A model generated the notes under the pieces. It saw only the letters and a list, made by a program, of their open reading frames with translations, was not told where the DNA came from and ran no database searches. From Sacculina carcini (Eukaryota; Arthropoda; Thecostraca; Sacculinidae): a DNA stretch of 64,000 nucleotides. Shown here in pieces: positions 48,001 through 63,000 of the stretch; position 1 is the first letter of the stretch, and the number at the start of each line of letters is the position of its first letter. The stretch spans positions 9,260,663 to 9,324,662 of the forward strand of contig OU696579.1 in NCBI GenBank assembly GCA_916048095.2, written 5' to 3'. A program made the position numbers and the translations under genes.

Positions 48001-51000
48001 TAACACTTAGGGCACACTTAGGTAACACTTAGGGCACACTTAGGTAACACTTAGGTAACACTTAGGTAACACTTAGGTAACACTTAGGTAACACTTAGGT
48101 AACACTTAGGTAACACTTAGGTAACACTTAGGGCACACTTAGGTAACACTTAGGGCACACTTAGGTAACACTTAGGTAACACTTAGGGCACACTTAGGTA
48201 ACACTTAGGGCACACTTAGGTAACACTTAGGGCACACTTAGGGCACACTTAGGTAACACTTAGGAAACACTTAGGTAACACTTAGGTAACACTTAGGTAA
48301 CACTTGGGTAACACTTAGGGCATACTTAGGTAACACTTAGGGCACACTTAGGTAACACTTAGGGCACACTTAGGTAACACTTTGGGCACACTTAGGTAAC
48401 ACTTAGGGCACACTTAGGTAACACTTAGGTAACACTTAGGGCACACTTAGGTAACACTTGGGGCACACTTAGGGCACACTTAGGTAACACTTAGGTAACA
48501 CTTAGGTAACACTTAGGGCACACTTAGGTAACACTTTGGGCACACTTAGGTAACACTTAGGGCACACTTAGGTAACACTTAGGTAACACTTAGGTAACAC
48601 TTAGGGCACACTTAGGTAACACTTTGGGCACACTTAAGTAACACTTTGGGCACACTTAGGTAACACTTTGGGCACACTTAGGTAACACTTAGGGCACACT
48701 TAGGTAACACTTAGGTAACACTTAGGTAACACTTAGGCAACACTTAGGTAACACTTTGGGCACACTTAGGTAACACTTAGGGCACACTTAGGTAACACTT
48801 AGGTAACACTTAGGTAACACTTAGGGCACACTTAGGTAACACTTAGGGCACACTTAGGTAACACTTTGGGCACACTTGGGTAACACTTTGGGCACACTTA
48901 GGTAACACTTAGGGCACACTTAGGGCACACTTAGGTAACACTTATGTAACACTTAGGTAACACTTAGGTAACACTTAGGTAACACTTAGGTAACACTTAG
49001 GTAACACTTAGGTAACTTAGGTAACACTTAGGGCCAACTTAGGTAACACTTAGGGCACACTTAGGTAACACTTAGGTAACACTTAGGTAACACTTAGGTA
49101 ACACTTAGGTAACACTTAGGTAACACTTAGGTAACACTTAGGTAACACTTGGGTAACACTTAGGGCATACTTAGGTAACACTTAGGGCACACTTAGGTAA
49201 CACTTTGGGCACACTTAGGTAACACTTTGGGCACACTTAGGTAACACTTAGGGCACACTTAGGTAACACTTAGGTAACACTTAGGGCACACTTAGGTAAC
49301 ACTTGGGGCACACTTAGGGCACACTTAGGTAACACTTAGGTAACACTTAGGTAACACTTAGGGCACACTTAGGTAACACTTTGGGCACACTTAGGTAACA
49401 ACTTTGGGCACACTTAGGTAACACTTTGGGCACACTTAGGTAACACTTAGGGCACACTTAGGTAACACTTAGGGCACACTTAGGTAACACTTTGGGCACA
49501 CTTGGGTAACACTTTGGGCACACTTAGGTAACACTTAGGGCACACTTAGGGCACACTTAGGTAACACTTAGGTAACACTTAGGTAACACTTAGGTAACAC
49601 TTAGGTAACACTTATGTAACACTTAGGTAATACTTAGGTAACACTTAGGTAACACTTAGGTAATACTTAGGTAACACTTAGGTAACACTTAGGTAACACT
49701 TAGGTAACACTTAGGTAACACTTAGGGCACACTTAGGTAACACTTAGGGCACACTTAGGTAACACTTAGGGCACACTTAGGGCACACTTAGGTAACACTT
49801 AGGTAACACTTGGGTAACACTTAGGTAACACTTAGGGCATACTTAGGTAACACTTAGGGCACACTTAGGTAACACTTAGGGCACACTTAGGTAACACTTT
49901 GGGCACACTTGGGTAACACTTTGGGCACACTTAGGTAACACTTAGGGCACACTTAGGGCACACTTAGGTAACACTTAGGGCACACTTAGGTAACACTTAG
50001 GTAACACTTAGGTAACACTTAGGTAACACTTAGGTAACACTTAGGTAACACTTAGGTAACACTTAGGGCACACTTAGGTAACACTTAGGTAACACTTAGG
50101 TAACACTTAGGTAACACTTAGGTAACACTTAGGTAACACTTAGGTAACACTTAGGTAACACTTAGGGCACACTTAGGTAACACTTAGGGCACACTTAGGT
50201 AACACTTAGGGCACACTTAGGTAACACTTAGGGCACACTTAGGTAATACTTAGGTAACACTTAGGTAACACTTAGGTAACACTTAGGTAACACTTAGGTA
50301 ACACTTAGGTAACACTTAGGTAACACTTAGGTAACACTTAGGTAACACTTAGGTAATACTTAGGTAACACTTAGGTAACACTTAGGTAACACTTAGGTAA
50401 CACTTAGGGCACACTTAGGTAACACTTAGGGCACACTTAGGTAATACTTAGGTAACACTTAGGTAACACTTAGTTAACACTTAGGGCACACTTAGGTAAC
50501 ACTTTGGGCACACTTAGGTAACACTTAGGTAACACTTAGGGCACACTTAGGTAACACTTAGGGCACACTTAGGTAACACTTTGGGCACACTTAGGTAACA
50601 CTTTGGGCACACTTAGGTAACACTTAGGGCACACTTAGGTAACACTTAGGTAACACTTAGGGCACACTTAGGTAACACTTGGGGCACACTTAGGGCACAC
50701 TTAGGTAACACTTAGGTAACACTTAGGTAACACTTAGGGCACACTTAGGTAACACTTTGGGCACACTTAGGTAACACTTTGGGCACACTTAGGTAACACT
50801 TTGGGCACACTTAGGTAACACTTAGGGCACACTTAGGTAACACTTAGGTAACACTTAGGTAACACTTAGGTAACACTTAGAAAACACTTAGGCAACACTT
50901 AGGCAACACTTAGGCAACACTTAGGCAACACTTAGGCAACACTTAGGTAACACTTAGGTAACACTTAGGTAACACTTAGGTAACACTTAGGTAACACTTA

Positions 51001-54000
51001 GGTAACACTTAGGTAACACTTAGGTAACACTTAGGTAACACTTAGGGCACACTTAGGTAACACTTAGGGCACACTTAGGTAACACTTAGGGCACACTTAG
51101 GTAACACTTAGGGCACACTTAGGTAATACTTAGGTAACACTTAGGTAACACTTAGGTAACACTTAGGTAACACTTAGGTAACACTTAGGTAACACTTAGG
51201 TAACACTTAGGTAACACTTAGGTAACACTTAGGTAATACTTAGGTAACACTTAGGTAACACTTAGGTAACACTTAGGTAACACTTAGGGCACACTTAGGT
51301 AACACTTAGGGCACACTTAGGTAATACTTAGGTAACACTTAGGTAACACTTAGTTAACACTTAGGGCACACTTAGGTAACACTTTGGGCACACTTAGGTA
51401 ACACTTAGGTAACACTTAGGGCACACTTAGGTAACACTTAGGGCACACTTAGGTAACACTTAGGGCACACTTAGGGCACACTTAGGTAACACTTAGGTAA
51501 CACTTAGGTAACACTTAGGTAACACTTAGGTAACACTTGGGTAACACTTAGGGCATACTTAGGTAACACTTAGGGCACACTTAGGTAACACTTTGGGCAC
51601 ACTTAGGTAACACTTTGGGCACACTTAGGTAACACTTAGGGCACACTTAGGTAACACTTAGGTAACACTTAGGGCACACTTAGGTAACACTTGGGGCACA
51701 CTTGGGGCACACTTAGGGCACACTTAGGTAACACTTAGGTAACACTTAGGTAACACTTAGGGCACACTTAGGTAACACTTTGGGCACACTTAGGTAACAA
51801 CTTTGGGCACACTTAGGTAACACTTTGGGCACACTTAGGTAACACTTAGGGCACACTTAGGTAACACTTAGGGCACACTTAGGTAACACTTTGGGCACAC
51901 TTGGGTATCACTTTGGGCACACTTAGGTAACACTTAGGGCACACTTAGGGCACACTTAGGTAACACTTAGGTAACACTTAGGTAACACTTAGGTAACACT
52001 TAGGTAACACTTAGGTAACACTTAGGTAATACTTAGGTAACACTTAGGTAACACTTAGGTAACACTTAGGTAACACTTAGGTAACACTTAGGGCACACTT
52101 AGGTAACACTTAGGGCACACTTAGGTAACACTTAGGGCACACTTAGGGCACACTTAGGTAACACTTAGGTAACACTTGGGTAACACTTAGGTAACACTTA
52201 GGGCATACTTAGGTAACACTTAGGGCACACTTAGGTAACACTTAGGGCACACTTAGGTAACACTTTGGGCACACTTGGGTAACACTTTGGGCACACTTAG
52301 GTAACACTTAGGGCACACTTAGGGCACACTTAGGTAACACTTAGGTAACACTTAGGTAACACTTAGGTAACACTTAGGTAACACTTAGGTAACACTTAGG
52401 TAACTTAGGTAACACTTAGGGCCAACTTAGGTAACACTTAGGGCACACTTAGGTAACACTTAGGTAACACTTAGGTAACACTTAGGTAACACTTAGGTAA
52501 CACTTAGGTAACACTTAGGTAACACTTAGGGCACACTTAGGTAACACTTAGGGCACACTTAGGTAACACTTAGGTAACACTTAGGGCACACTTAGGTAAC
52601 ACTTAGGGCACACTTAGGTAACACTTAGGGCACACTTAGGTAACACTTGGGGCACACTTAGGGCACACTTAGGTAACACTTAGGTAACACTTAGGTAACA
52701 CTTAGGTAACACTTAGGTAACACTTAGGTAACACTTAGGTAACTTAGGTAACACTTAGGGCCAACTTAGGTAACACTTTGGGCACACTTAGGTAACACTT
52801 AGGGCACACTTGGGTAACACTTAGGTAACACTTAGGTAACACTTAGGGCACACTTAGGTAACACTTTGGGCACACTTAGGTAACACTTAGGGCACACTTA
52901 GGTAACACTTAGGTAACACTTAGGTAACACTTAGGTAACACTTAGGTAACACTTAGGCAACACTTAGGCAACACTTAGGCAACACTTAGGCAACACTTAG
53001 GTAACACTTAGGTAACACTTAGGTAACACTTAGGGCACACTTAGGTAACACTTAGGGCACACTTAGGTAACACTTAGGGCACACTTAGGTAACACTTAGG
53101 GCACACTTAGGGCATACTTAGGTAACACTTAGGGCACACTTGGGTAACACTTTGGGCACACTTAGGTAACACTTAGGACACACTTAGGGCACACTTAGGT
53201 AACACTTAGGTAACACTTAGGTAACACTTAGGTAACACTTAGGTAACACTTAGGTAACACTTAGGTAACACTTAGGTAACACTTAGGTAACTCAGGTAAC
53301 ACTTAGGGCACACTTAGGTAACACTTAGGGCACACTTAGGTAACACTTAGGTAACACTTAGGTAACACTTAGGTAACACTTAGGTAACACTTAGGTAACA
53401 CTTAGGTAACACTTAGGTAACACTTAGGGCACACTTAGGTAACACTTAGGGCACACTTAGGTAACACTTAGGTAACACTTAGGGCACACTTAGGTAACAC
53501 TTAGGGCACACTTAGGTAACACTTAGGGCACACTTAGGGCACACTTAGGTAACACTTAGGAAACACTTAGGTAACACTTAGGTAACACTTAGGTAACACT
53601 TGGGTAACACTTAGGGCATACTTAGGTAACACTTAGGGCACACTTAGGTAACACTTAGGGCACACTTAGGTAACACTTAGGTAACACTTAGGGCACACTT
53701 AGGTAACACTTGGGGCACACTTAGGGCACACTTAGGTAACACTTAGGTAACACTTAGGTAACACTTAGGGCACACTTAGGTAACACTTTGGGCACACTTA
53801 GGTAACACTTAGGGCACACTTAGGTAACACTTAGGTAACACTTAGGTAACACTTAGGGCACACTTAGGTAACACTTTGGGCACACTTAAGTAACACTTTG
53901 GGCACACTTAGGTAACACTTTGGGCACACTTAGGTAACACTTAGGGCACACTTAGGTAACACTTAGGTAACACTTAGGTAACACTTAGGCAACACTTAGG

Positions 54001-57000
54001 TAACACTTTGGGCACACTTAGGTAACACTTAGGGCACACTTAGGTAACACTTAGGTAACACTTAGGTAACACTTAGGGCACACTTAGGTAACACTTAGGG
54101 CACACTTAGGTAACACTTTGGGCACACTTGGGTAACACTTTGGGCACACTTAGGTAACACTTAGGGCACACTTAGGGCACACTTAGGTAACACTTATGTA
54201 ACACTTAGGTAACACTTAGGTAACACTTAGGTAACACTTAGGTAACACTTAGGTAACACTTAGGTAACTTAGGTAACACTTAGGGCCAACTTAGGTAACA
54301 CTTAGGGCACACTTAGGTAACACTTAGGTAACACTTAGGTAACACTTAGGTAACACTTAGGTAACACTTAGGTAACACTTAGGTAACACTTAGGTAACAC
54401 TTGGGTAACACTTAGGGCATACTTAGGTAACACTTAGGGCACACTTAGGTAACACTTTGGGCACACTTAGGTAACACTTTGGGCACACTTAGGTAACACT
54501 TAGGGCACACTTAGGTAACACTTAGGTAACACTTAGGGCACACTTAGGTAACACTTGGGGCACACTTAGGGCACACTTAGGTAACACTTAGGTAACACTT
54601 AGGTAACACTTAGGGCACACTTAGGTAACACTTTGGGCACACTTAGGTAACAACTTTGGGCACACTTAGGTAACACTTTGGGCACACTTAGGTAACACTT
54701 AGGGCACACTTAGGTAACACTTAGGGCACACTTAGGTAACACTTTGGGCACACTTGGGTAACACTTTGGGCACACTTAGGTAACACTTAGGGCACACTTA
54801 GGGCACACTTAGGTAACACTTAGGTAACACTTAGGTAACACTTAGGTAACACTTAGGTAACACTTAGGTAACACTTAGGTAATACTTAGGTAACACTTAG
54901 GTAACACTTAGGTAATACTTAGGTAACACTTAGGTAACACTTAGGTAACACTTAGGTAACACTTAGGTAACACTTAGGGCACACTTAGGTAACACTTAGG
55001 GCACACTTAGGTAACACTTAGGGCACACTTAGGGCACACTTAGGTAACACTTAGGTAACACTTGGGTAACACTTAGGTAACACTTAGGGCATACTTAGGT
55101 AACACTTAGGGCACACTTAGGTAACACTTAGGGCACACTTAGGTAACACTTTGGGCACACTTGGGTAACACTTTGGGCACACTTAGGTAACACTTAGGGC
55201 ACACTTAGGGCACACTTAGGTAACACTTAGGGCACACTTAGGTAACACTTAGGTAACACTTAGGTAACACTTAGGTAACACTTAGGTAACACTTAGGTAA
55301 CACTTAGGTAACACTTAGGGCACACTTAGGTAACACTTAGGTAACACTTAGGTAACACTTAGGTAACACTTAGGTAACACTTAGGTAACACTTAGGTAAC
55401 ACTTAGGTAACACTTAGGGCACACTTAGGTAACACTTAGGGCACACTTAGGTAACACTTAGGGCACACTTAGGTAACACTTAGGGCACACTTAGGTAATA
55501 CTTAGGTAACACTTAGGTAACACTTAGGTAACACTTAGGTAACACTTAGGTAACACTTAGGTAACACTTAGGTAACACTTAGGTAACACTTAGGTAACAC
55601 TTAGGTAATACTTAGGTAACACTTAGGTAACACTTAGGTAACACTTAGGTAACACTTAGGGCACACTTAGGTAACACTTAGGGCACACTTAGGTAATACT
55701 TAGGTAACACTTAGGTAACACTTAGTTAACACTTAGGGCACACTTAGGTAACACTTTGGGCACACTTAGGTAACACTTAGGTAACACTTAGGGCACACTT
55801 AGGTAACACTTAGGGCACACTTAGGTAACACTTTGGGCACACTTAGGTAACACTTTGGGCACACTTAGGTAACACTTAGGGCACACTTAGGTAACACTTA
55901 GGTAACACTTAGGGCACACTTAGGTAACACTTGGGGCACACTTAGGGCACACTTAGGTAACACTTAGGTAACACTTAGGTAACACTTAGGGCACACTTAG
56001 GTAACACTTTGGGCACACTTAGGTAACACTTTGGGCACACTTAGGTAACACTTTGGGCACACTTAGGTAACACTTAGGGCACACTTAGGTAACACTTAGG
56101 TAACACTTAGGTAACACTTAGGTAACACTTAGGCAACACTTAGGCAACACTTAGGCAACACTTAGGCAACACTTAGGCAACACTTAGGCAACACTTAGGT
56201 AACACTTAGGTAACACTTAGGTAACACTTAGGTAACACTTAGGTAACACTTAGGTAACACTTAGGTAACACTTAGGTAACACTTAGGTAACACTTAGGGC
56301 ACACTTAGGTAACACTTAGGGCACACTTAGGTAACACTTAGGGCACACTTAGGTAACACTTAGGGCACACTTAGGTAATACTTAGGTAACACTTAGGTAA
56401 CACTTAGGTAACACTTAGGTAACACTTAGGTAACACTTAGGTAACACTTAGGTAACACTTAGGTAACACTTAGGTAACACTTAGGTAATACTTAGGTAAC
56501 ACTTAGGTAACACTTAGGTAACACTTAGGTAACACTTAGGGCACACTTAGGTAACACTTAGGGCACACTTAGGTAATACTTAGGTAACACTTAGGTAACA
56601 CTTAGTTAACACTTAGGGCACACTTAGGTAACACTTTGGGCACACTTAGGTAACACTTAGGTAACACTTAGGGCACACTTAGGTAACACTTAGGGCACAC
56701 TTAGGTAACACTTAGGGCACACTTAGGGCACACTTAGGTAACACTTAGGTAACACTTAGGTAACACTTAGGTAACACTTAGGTAACACTTGGGTAACACT
56801 TAGGGCATACTTAGGTAACACTTAGGGCACACTTAGGTAACACTTTGGGCACACTTAGGTAACACTTTGGGCACACTTAGGTAACACTTAGGGCACACTT
56901 AGGTAACACTTAGGTAACACTTAGGGCACACTTAGGTAACACTTGGGGCACACTTGGGGCACACTTAGGGCACACTTAGGTAACACTTAGGTAACACTTA

Positions 57001-60000
57001 GGTAACACTTAGGGCACACTTAGGTAACACTTTGGGCACACTTAGGTAACAACTTTGGGCACACTTAGGTAACACTTTGGGCACACTTAGGTAACACTTA
57101 GGGCACACTTAGGTAACACTTAGGGCACACTTAGGTAACACTTTGGGCACACTTGGGTATCACTTTGGGCACACTTAGGTAACACTTAGGGCACACTTAG
57201 GGCACACTTAGGTAACACTTAGGTAACACTTAGGTAACACTTAGGTAACACTTAGGTAACACTTAGGTAACACTTAGGTAATACTTAGGTAACACTTAGG
57301 TAACACTTAGGTAACACTTAGGTAACACTTAGGTAACACTTAGGGCACACTTAGGTAACACTTAGGGCACACTTAGGTAACACTTAGGGCACACTTAGGG
57401 CACACTTAGGTAACACTTAGGTAACACTTGGGTAACACTTAGGTAACACTTAGGGCATACTTAGGTAACACTTAGGGCACACTTAGGTAACACTTAGGGC
57501 ACACTTAGGTAACACTTTGGGCACACTTGGGTAACACTTTGGGCACACTTAGGTAACACTTAGGGCACACTTAGGGCACACTTAGGTAACACTTAGGTAA
57601 CACTTAGGTAACACTTAGGTAACACTTAGGTAACACTTAGGTAACACTTAGGTAACTTAGGTAACACTTAGGGCCAACTTAGGTAACACTTAGGGCACAC
57701 TTAGGTAACACTTAGGTAACACTTAGGTAACACTTAGGTAACACTTAGGTAACACTTAGGTAACACTTAGGTAACACTTAGGGCACACTTAGGTAACACT
57801 TAGGGCACACTTAGGTAACACTTAGGTAACACTTAGGGCACACTTAGGTAACACTTAGGGCACACTTAGGTAACACTTAGGGCACACTTAGGTAACACTT
57901 GGGGCACACTTAGGGCACACTTAGGTAACACTTAGGTAACACTTAGGTAACACTTAGGTAACACTTAGGTAACACTTAGGTAACACTTAGGTAACTTAGG
58001 TAACACTTAGGGCCAACTTAGGTAACACTTTGGGCACACTTAGGTAACACTTAGGGCACACTTGGGTAACACTTAGGTAACACTTAGGTAACACTTAGGG
58101 CACACTTAGGTAACACTTTGGGCACACTTAGGTAACACTTAGGGCACACTTAGGTAACACTTAGGTAACACTTAGGTAACACTTAGGTAACACTTAGGTA
58201 ACACTTAGGCAACACTTAGGCAACACTTAGGCAACACTTAGGCAACACTTAGGTAACACTTAGGTAACACTTAGGTAACACTTAGGGCACACTTAGGTAA
58301 CACTTAGGGCACACTTAGGTAACACTTAGGGCACACTTAGGTAACACTTAGGGCACACTTAGGGCATACTTAGGTAACACTTAGGGCACACTTGGGTAAC
58401 ACTTTGGGCACACTTAGGTAACACTTAGGACACACTTAGGGCACACTTAGGTAACACTTAGGTAACACTTAGGTAACACTTAGGTAACACTTAGGTAACA
58501 CTTAGGTAACACTTAGGTAACACTTAGGTAACACTTAGGTAACTCAGGTAACACTTAGGGCACACTTAGGTAACACTTAGGGCACACTTAGGTAACACTT
58601 AGGTAACACTTAGGTAACACTTAGGTAACACTTAGGTAACACTTAGGTAACACTTAGGTAACACTTAGGTAACACTTAGGGCACACTTAGGTAACACTTA
58701 GGGCACACTTAGGTAACACTTAGGTAACACTTAGGGCACACTTAGGTAACACTTAGGGCACACTTAGGTAACACTTAGGGCACACTTAGGGCACACTTAG
58801 GTAACACTTAGGAAACACTTAGGTAACACTTAGGTAACACTTAGGTAACACTTGGGTAACACTTAGGGCATACTTAGGTAACACTTAGGGCACACTTAGG
58901 TAACACTTTGGGCACACTTAGGTAACACTTTGGGCACACTTAGGTAACACTTAGGGCACACTTAGGTAACACTTAGGTAACACTTAGGGCACACTTAGGT
59001 AACACTTGGGGCACACTTAGGGCACACTTAGGTAACACTTAGGTAACACTTAGGTAACACTTAGGGCACACTTAGGTAACACTTTGGGCACACTTAGGTA
59101 ACACTTAGGGCACACTTAGGTAACACTTAGGTAACACTTAGGTAACACTTAGGGCACACTTAGGTAACACTTTGGGCACACTTAAGTAACACTTTGGGCA
59201 CACTTAGGTAACACTTTGGGCACACTTAGGTAACACTTAGGGCACACTTAGGTAACACTTAGGTAACACTTAGGTAACACTTAGGCAACACTTAGGTAAC
59301 ACTTTGGGCACACTTAGGTAACACTTAGGGCACACTTAGGTAACACTTAGGTAACACTTAGGTAACACTTAGGGCACACTTAGGTAACACTTAGGGCACA
59401 CTTAGGTAACACTTTGGGCACACTTGGGTAACACTTTGGGCACACTTAGGTAACACTTAGGGCACACTTAGGGCACACTTAGGTAACACTTATGTAACAC
59501 TTAGGTAACACTTAGGTAACACTTAGGTAACACTTAGGTAACACTTAGGTAACACTTAGGTAACTTAGGTAACACTTAGGGCCAACTTAGGTAACACTTA
59601 GGGCACACTTAGGTAACACTTAGGTAACACTTAGGTAACACTTAGGTAACACTTAGGTAACACTTAGGTAACACTTAGGTAACACTTAGGTAACACTTGG
59701 GTAACACTTAGGGCATACTTAGGTAACACTTAGGGCACACTTAGGTAACACTTTGGGCACACTTAGGTAACACTTTGGGCACACTTAGGTAACACTTAGG
59801 GCACACTTAGGTAACACTTAGGTAACACTTAGGGCACACTTAGGTAACACTTGGGGCACACTTAGGGCACACTTAGGTAACACTTAGGTAACACTTAGGT
59901 AACACTTAGGGCACACTTAGGTAACACTTTGGGCACACTTAGGTAACAACTTTGGGCACACTTAGGTAACACTTTGGGCACACTTAGGTAACACTTAGGG

Positions 60001-63000
60001 CACACTTAGGTAACACTTAGGGCACACTTAGGTAACACTTTGGGCACACTTGGGTAACACTTTGGGCACACTTAGGTAACACTTAGGGCACACTTAGGGC
60101 ACACTTAGGTAACACTTAGGTAACACTTAGGTAACACTTAGGTAACACTTAGGTAACACTTAGGTAACACTTAGGTAACACTTAGGTAACACTTAGGTAA
60201 CACTTAGGGCACACTTAGGTAACACTTAGGGCACACTTAGGTAACACTTAGGTAACACTTAGGGCACACTTAGGTAACACTTAGGGCACACTTAGGTAAC
60301 ACTTAGGGCACACTTAGGGCACACTTAGGTAACACTTAGGTAACACTTAGGTAACACTTAGGTAACACTTAGGTAACACTTGGGTAACACTTAGGGCATA
60401 CTTAGGTAACACTTAGGGCACACTTAGGTAACACTTTGGGCACACTTAGGTAACACTTAGGACACACTTAGGGCACACTTAGGTAACACTTAGGTAACAC
60501 TTAGGTAACACTTAGGTAACACTTAGGTAACACTTAGGTAACACTTAGGTAACACTTAGGTAACACTTAGGTAACTCAGGTAACACTTAGGGCACACTTA
60601 GGTAACACTTAGGGCACACTTAGGTAACACTTAGGTAACACTTAGGTAACACTTAGGTAACACTTAGGTAACACTTAGGTAACACTTAGGTAACACTTAG
60701 GTAACACTTAGGGCACACTTAGGTAACACTTAGGGCACACTTAGGTAACACTTAGGTAACACTTAGGGCACACTTAGGTAACACTTAGGGCACACTTAGG
60801 TAACACTTAGGGCACACTTAGGGCACACTTAGGTAACACTTAGGAAACACTTAGGTAACACTTAGGTAACACTTAGGTAACACTTGGGTAACACTTAGGG
60901 CATACTTAGGTAACACTTAGGGCACACTTAGGTAACACTTTGGGCACACTTAGGTAACACTTTGGGCACACTTAGGTAACACTTAGGGCACACTTAGGTA
61001 ACACTTAGGTAACACTTAGGGCACACTTAGGTAACACTTGGGGCACACTTAGGGCACACTTAGGTAACACTTAGGTAACACTTAGGTAACACTTAGGGCA
61101 CACTTAGGTAACACTTTGGGCACACTTAGGTAACACTTAGGGCACACTTAGGTAACACTTAGGTAACACTTAGGTAACACTTAGGGCACACTTAGGTAAC
61201 ACTTTGGGCACACTTAAGTAACACTTTGGGCACACTTAGGTAACACTTTGGGCACACTTAGGTAACACTTAGGGCACACTTAGGTAACACTTAGGTAACA
61301 CTTAGGTAACACTTAGGCAACACTTAGGTAACACTTTGGGCACACTTAGGTAACACTTAGGGCACACTTAGGTAACACTTAGGTAACACTTAGGTAACAC
61401 TTAGGGCACACTTAGGTAACACTTAGGGCACACTTAGGTAACACTTTGGGCACACTTGGGTAACACTTTGGGCACACTTAGGTAACACTTAGGGCACACT
61501 TAGGGCACACTTAGGTAACACTTATGTAACACTTAGGTAACACTTAGGTAACACTTAGGTAACACTTAGGTAACACTTAGGTAACACTTAGGTAACTTAG
61601 GTAACACTTAGGGCCAACTTAGGTAACACTTAGGGCACACTTAGGTAACACTTAGGTAACACTTAGGTAACACTTAGGTAACACTTAGGTAACACTTAGG
61701 TAACACTTAGGTAACACTTAGGTAACACTTGGGTAACACTTAGGGCATACTTAGGTAACACTTAGGGCACACTTAGGTAACACTTTGGGCACACTTAGGT
61801 AACACTTTGGGCACACTTAGGTAACACTTAGGGCACACTTAGGTAACACTTAGGTAACACTTAGGGCACACTTAGGTAACACTTGGGGCACACTTAGGGC
61901 ACACTTAGGTAACACTTAGGTAACACTTAGGTAACACTTAGGGCACACTTAGGTAACACTTTGGGCACACTTAGGTAACAACTTTGGGCACACTTAGGTA
62001 ACACTTTGGGCACACTTAGGTAACACTTAGGGCACACTTAGGTAACACTTAGGGCACACTTAGGTAACACTTTGGGCACACTTGGGTAACACTTTGGGCA
62101 CACTTAGGTAACACTTAGGGCACACTTAGGGCACACTTAGGTAACACTTAGGTAACACTTAGGTAACACTTAGGTAACACTTAGGTAACACTTAGGTAAC
62201 ACTTAGGTAACACTTAGGTAACACTTAGGTAACACTTAGGGCACACTTAGGTAACACTTAGGGCACACTTAGGTAACACTTAGGTAACACTTAGGGCACA
62301 CTTAGGTAACACTTAGGGCACACTTAGGTAACACTTAGGGCACACTTAGGGCACACTTAGGTAACACTTAGGTAACACTTAGGTAACACTTAGGTAACAC
62401 TTAGGTAACACTTGGGTAACACTTAGGGCATACTTAGGTAACACTTAGGGCACACTTAGGTAACACTTTGGGCACACTTAGGTAACACTTTGGGCACACT
62501 TAGGTAACACTTAGGGCACACTTAGGTAACACTTAGGTAACACTTAGGGTACACTTAGGTAACACTTGGGGCACACTTAGGGCACACTTAGGTAACACTT
62601 AGGTAACACTTAGGTAACACTTAGGGCACACTTAGGTAACACTTTGGGCACACTTAGGTAACACTTTGGGCACACTTAGGTAACACTTAGGGCACACTTA
62701 GGTAACACTTAGGTAACACTTAGGTAACACTTAGGTAACACTTAGAAAACACTTAGGCAACACTTAGGCAACACTTAGGCAACACTTAGGCAACACTTAG
62801 GCAACACTTAGGTAACACTTAGGTAACACTTAGGTAACACTTAGGTAACACTTAGGTAACACTTAGGTAACACTTAGGTAACACTTAGGTAACACTTAGG
62901 TAACACTTAGGTAACACTTAGGGCACACTTAGGTAACACTTAGGGCACACTTAGGTAACACTTAGGGCACACTTAGGTAACACTTAGGGCACACTTAGGT

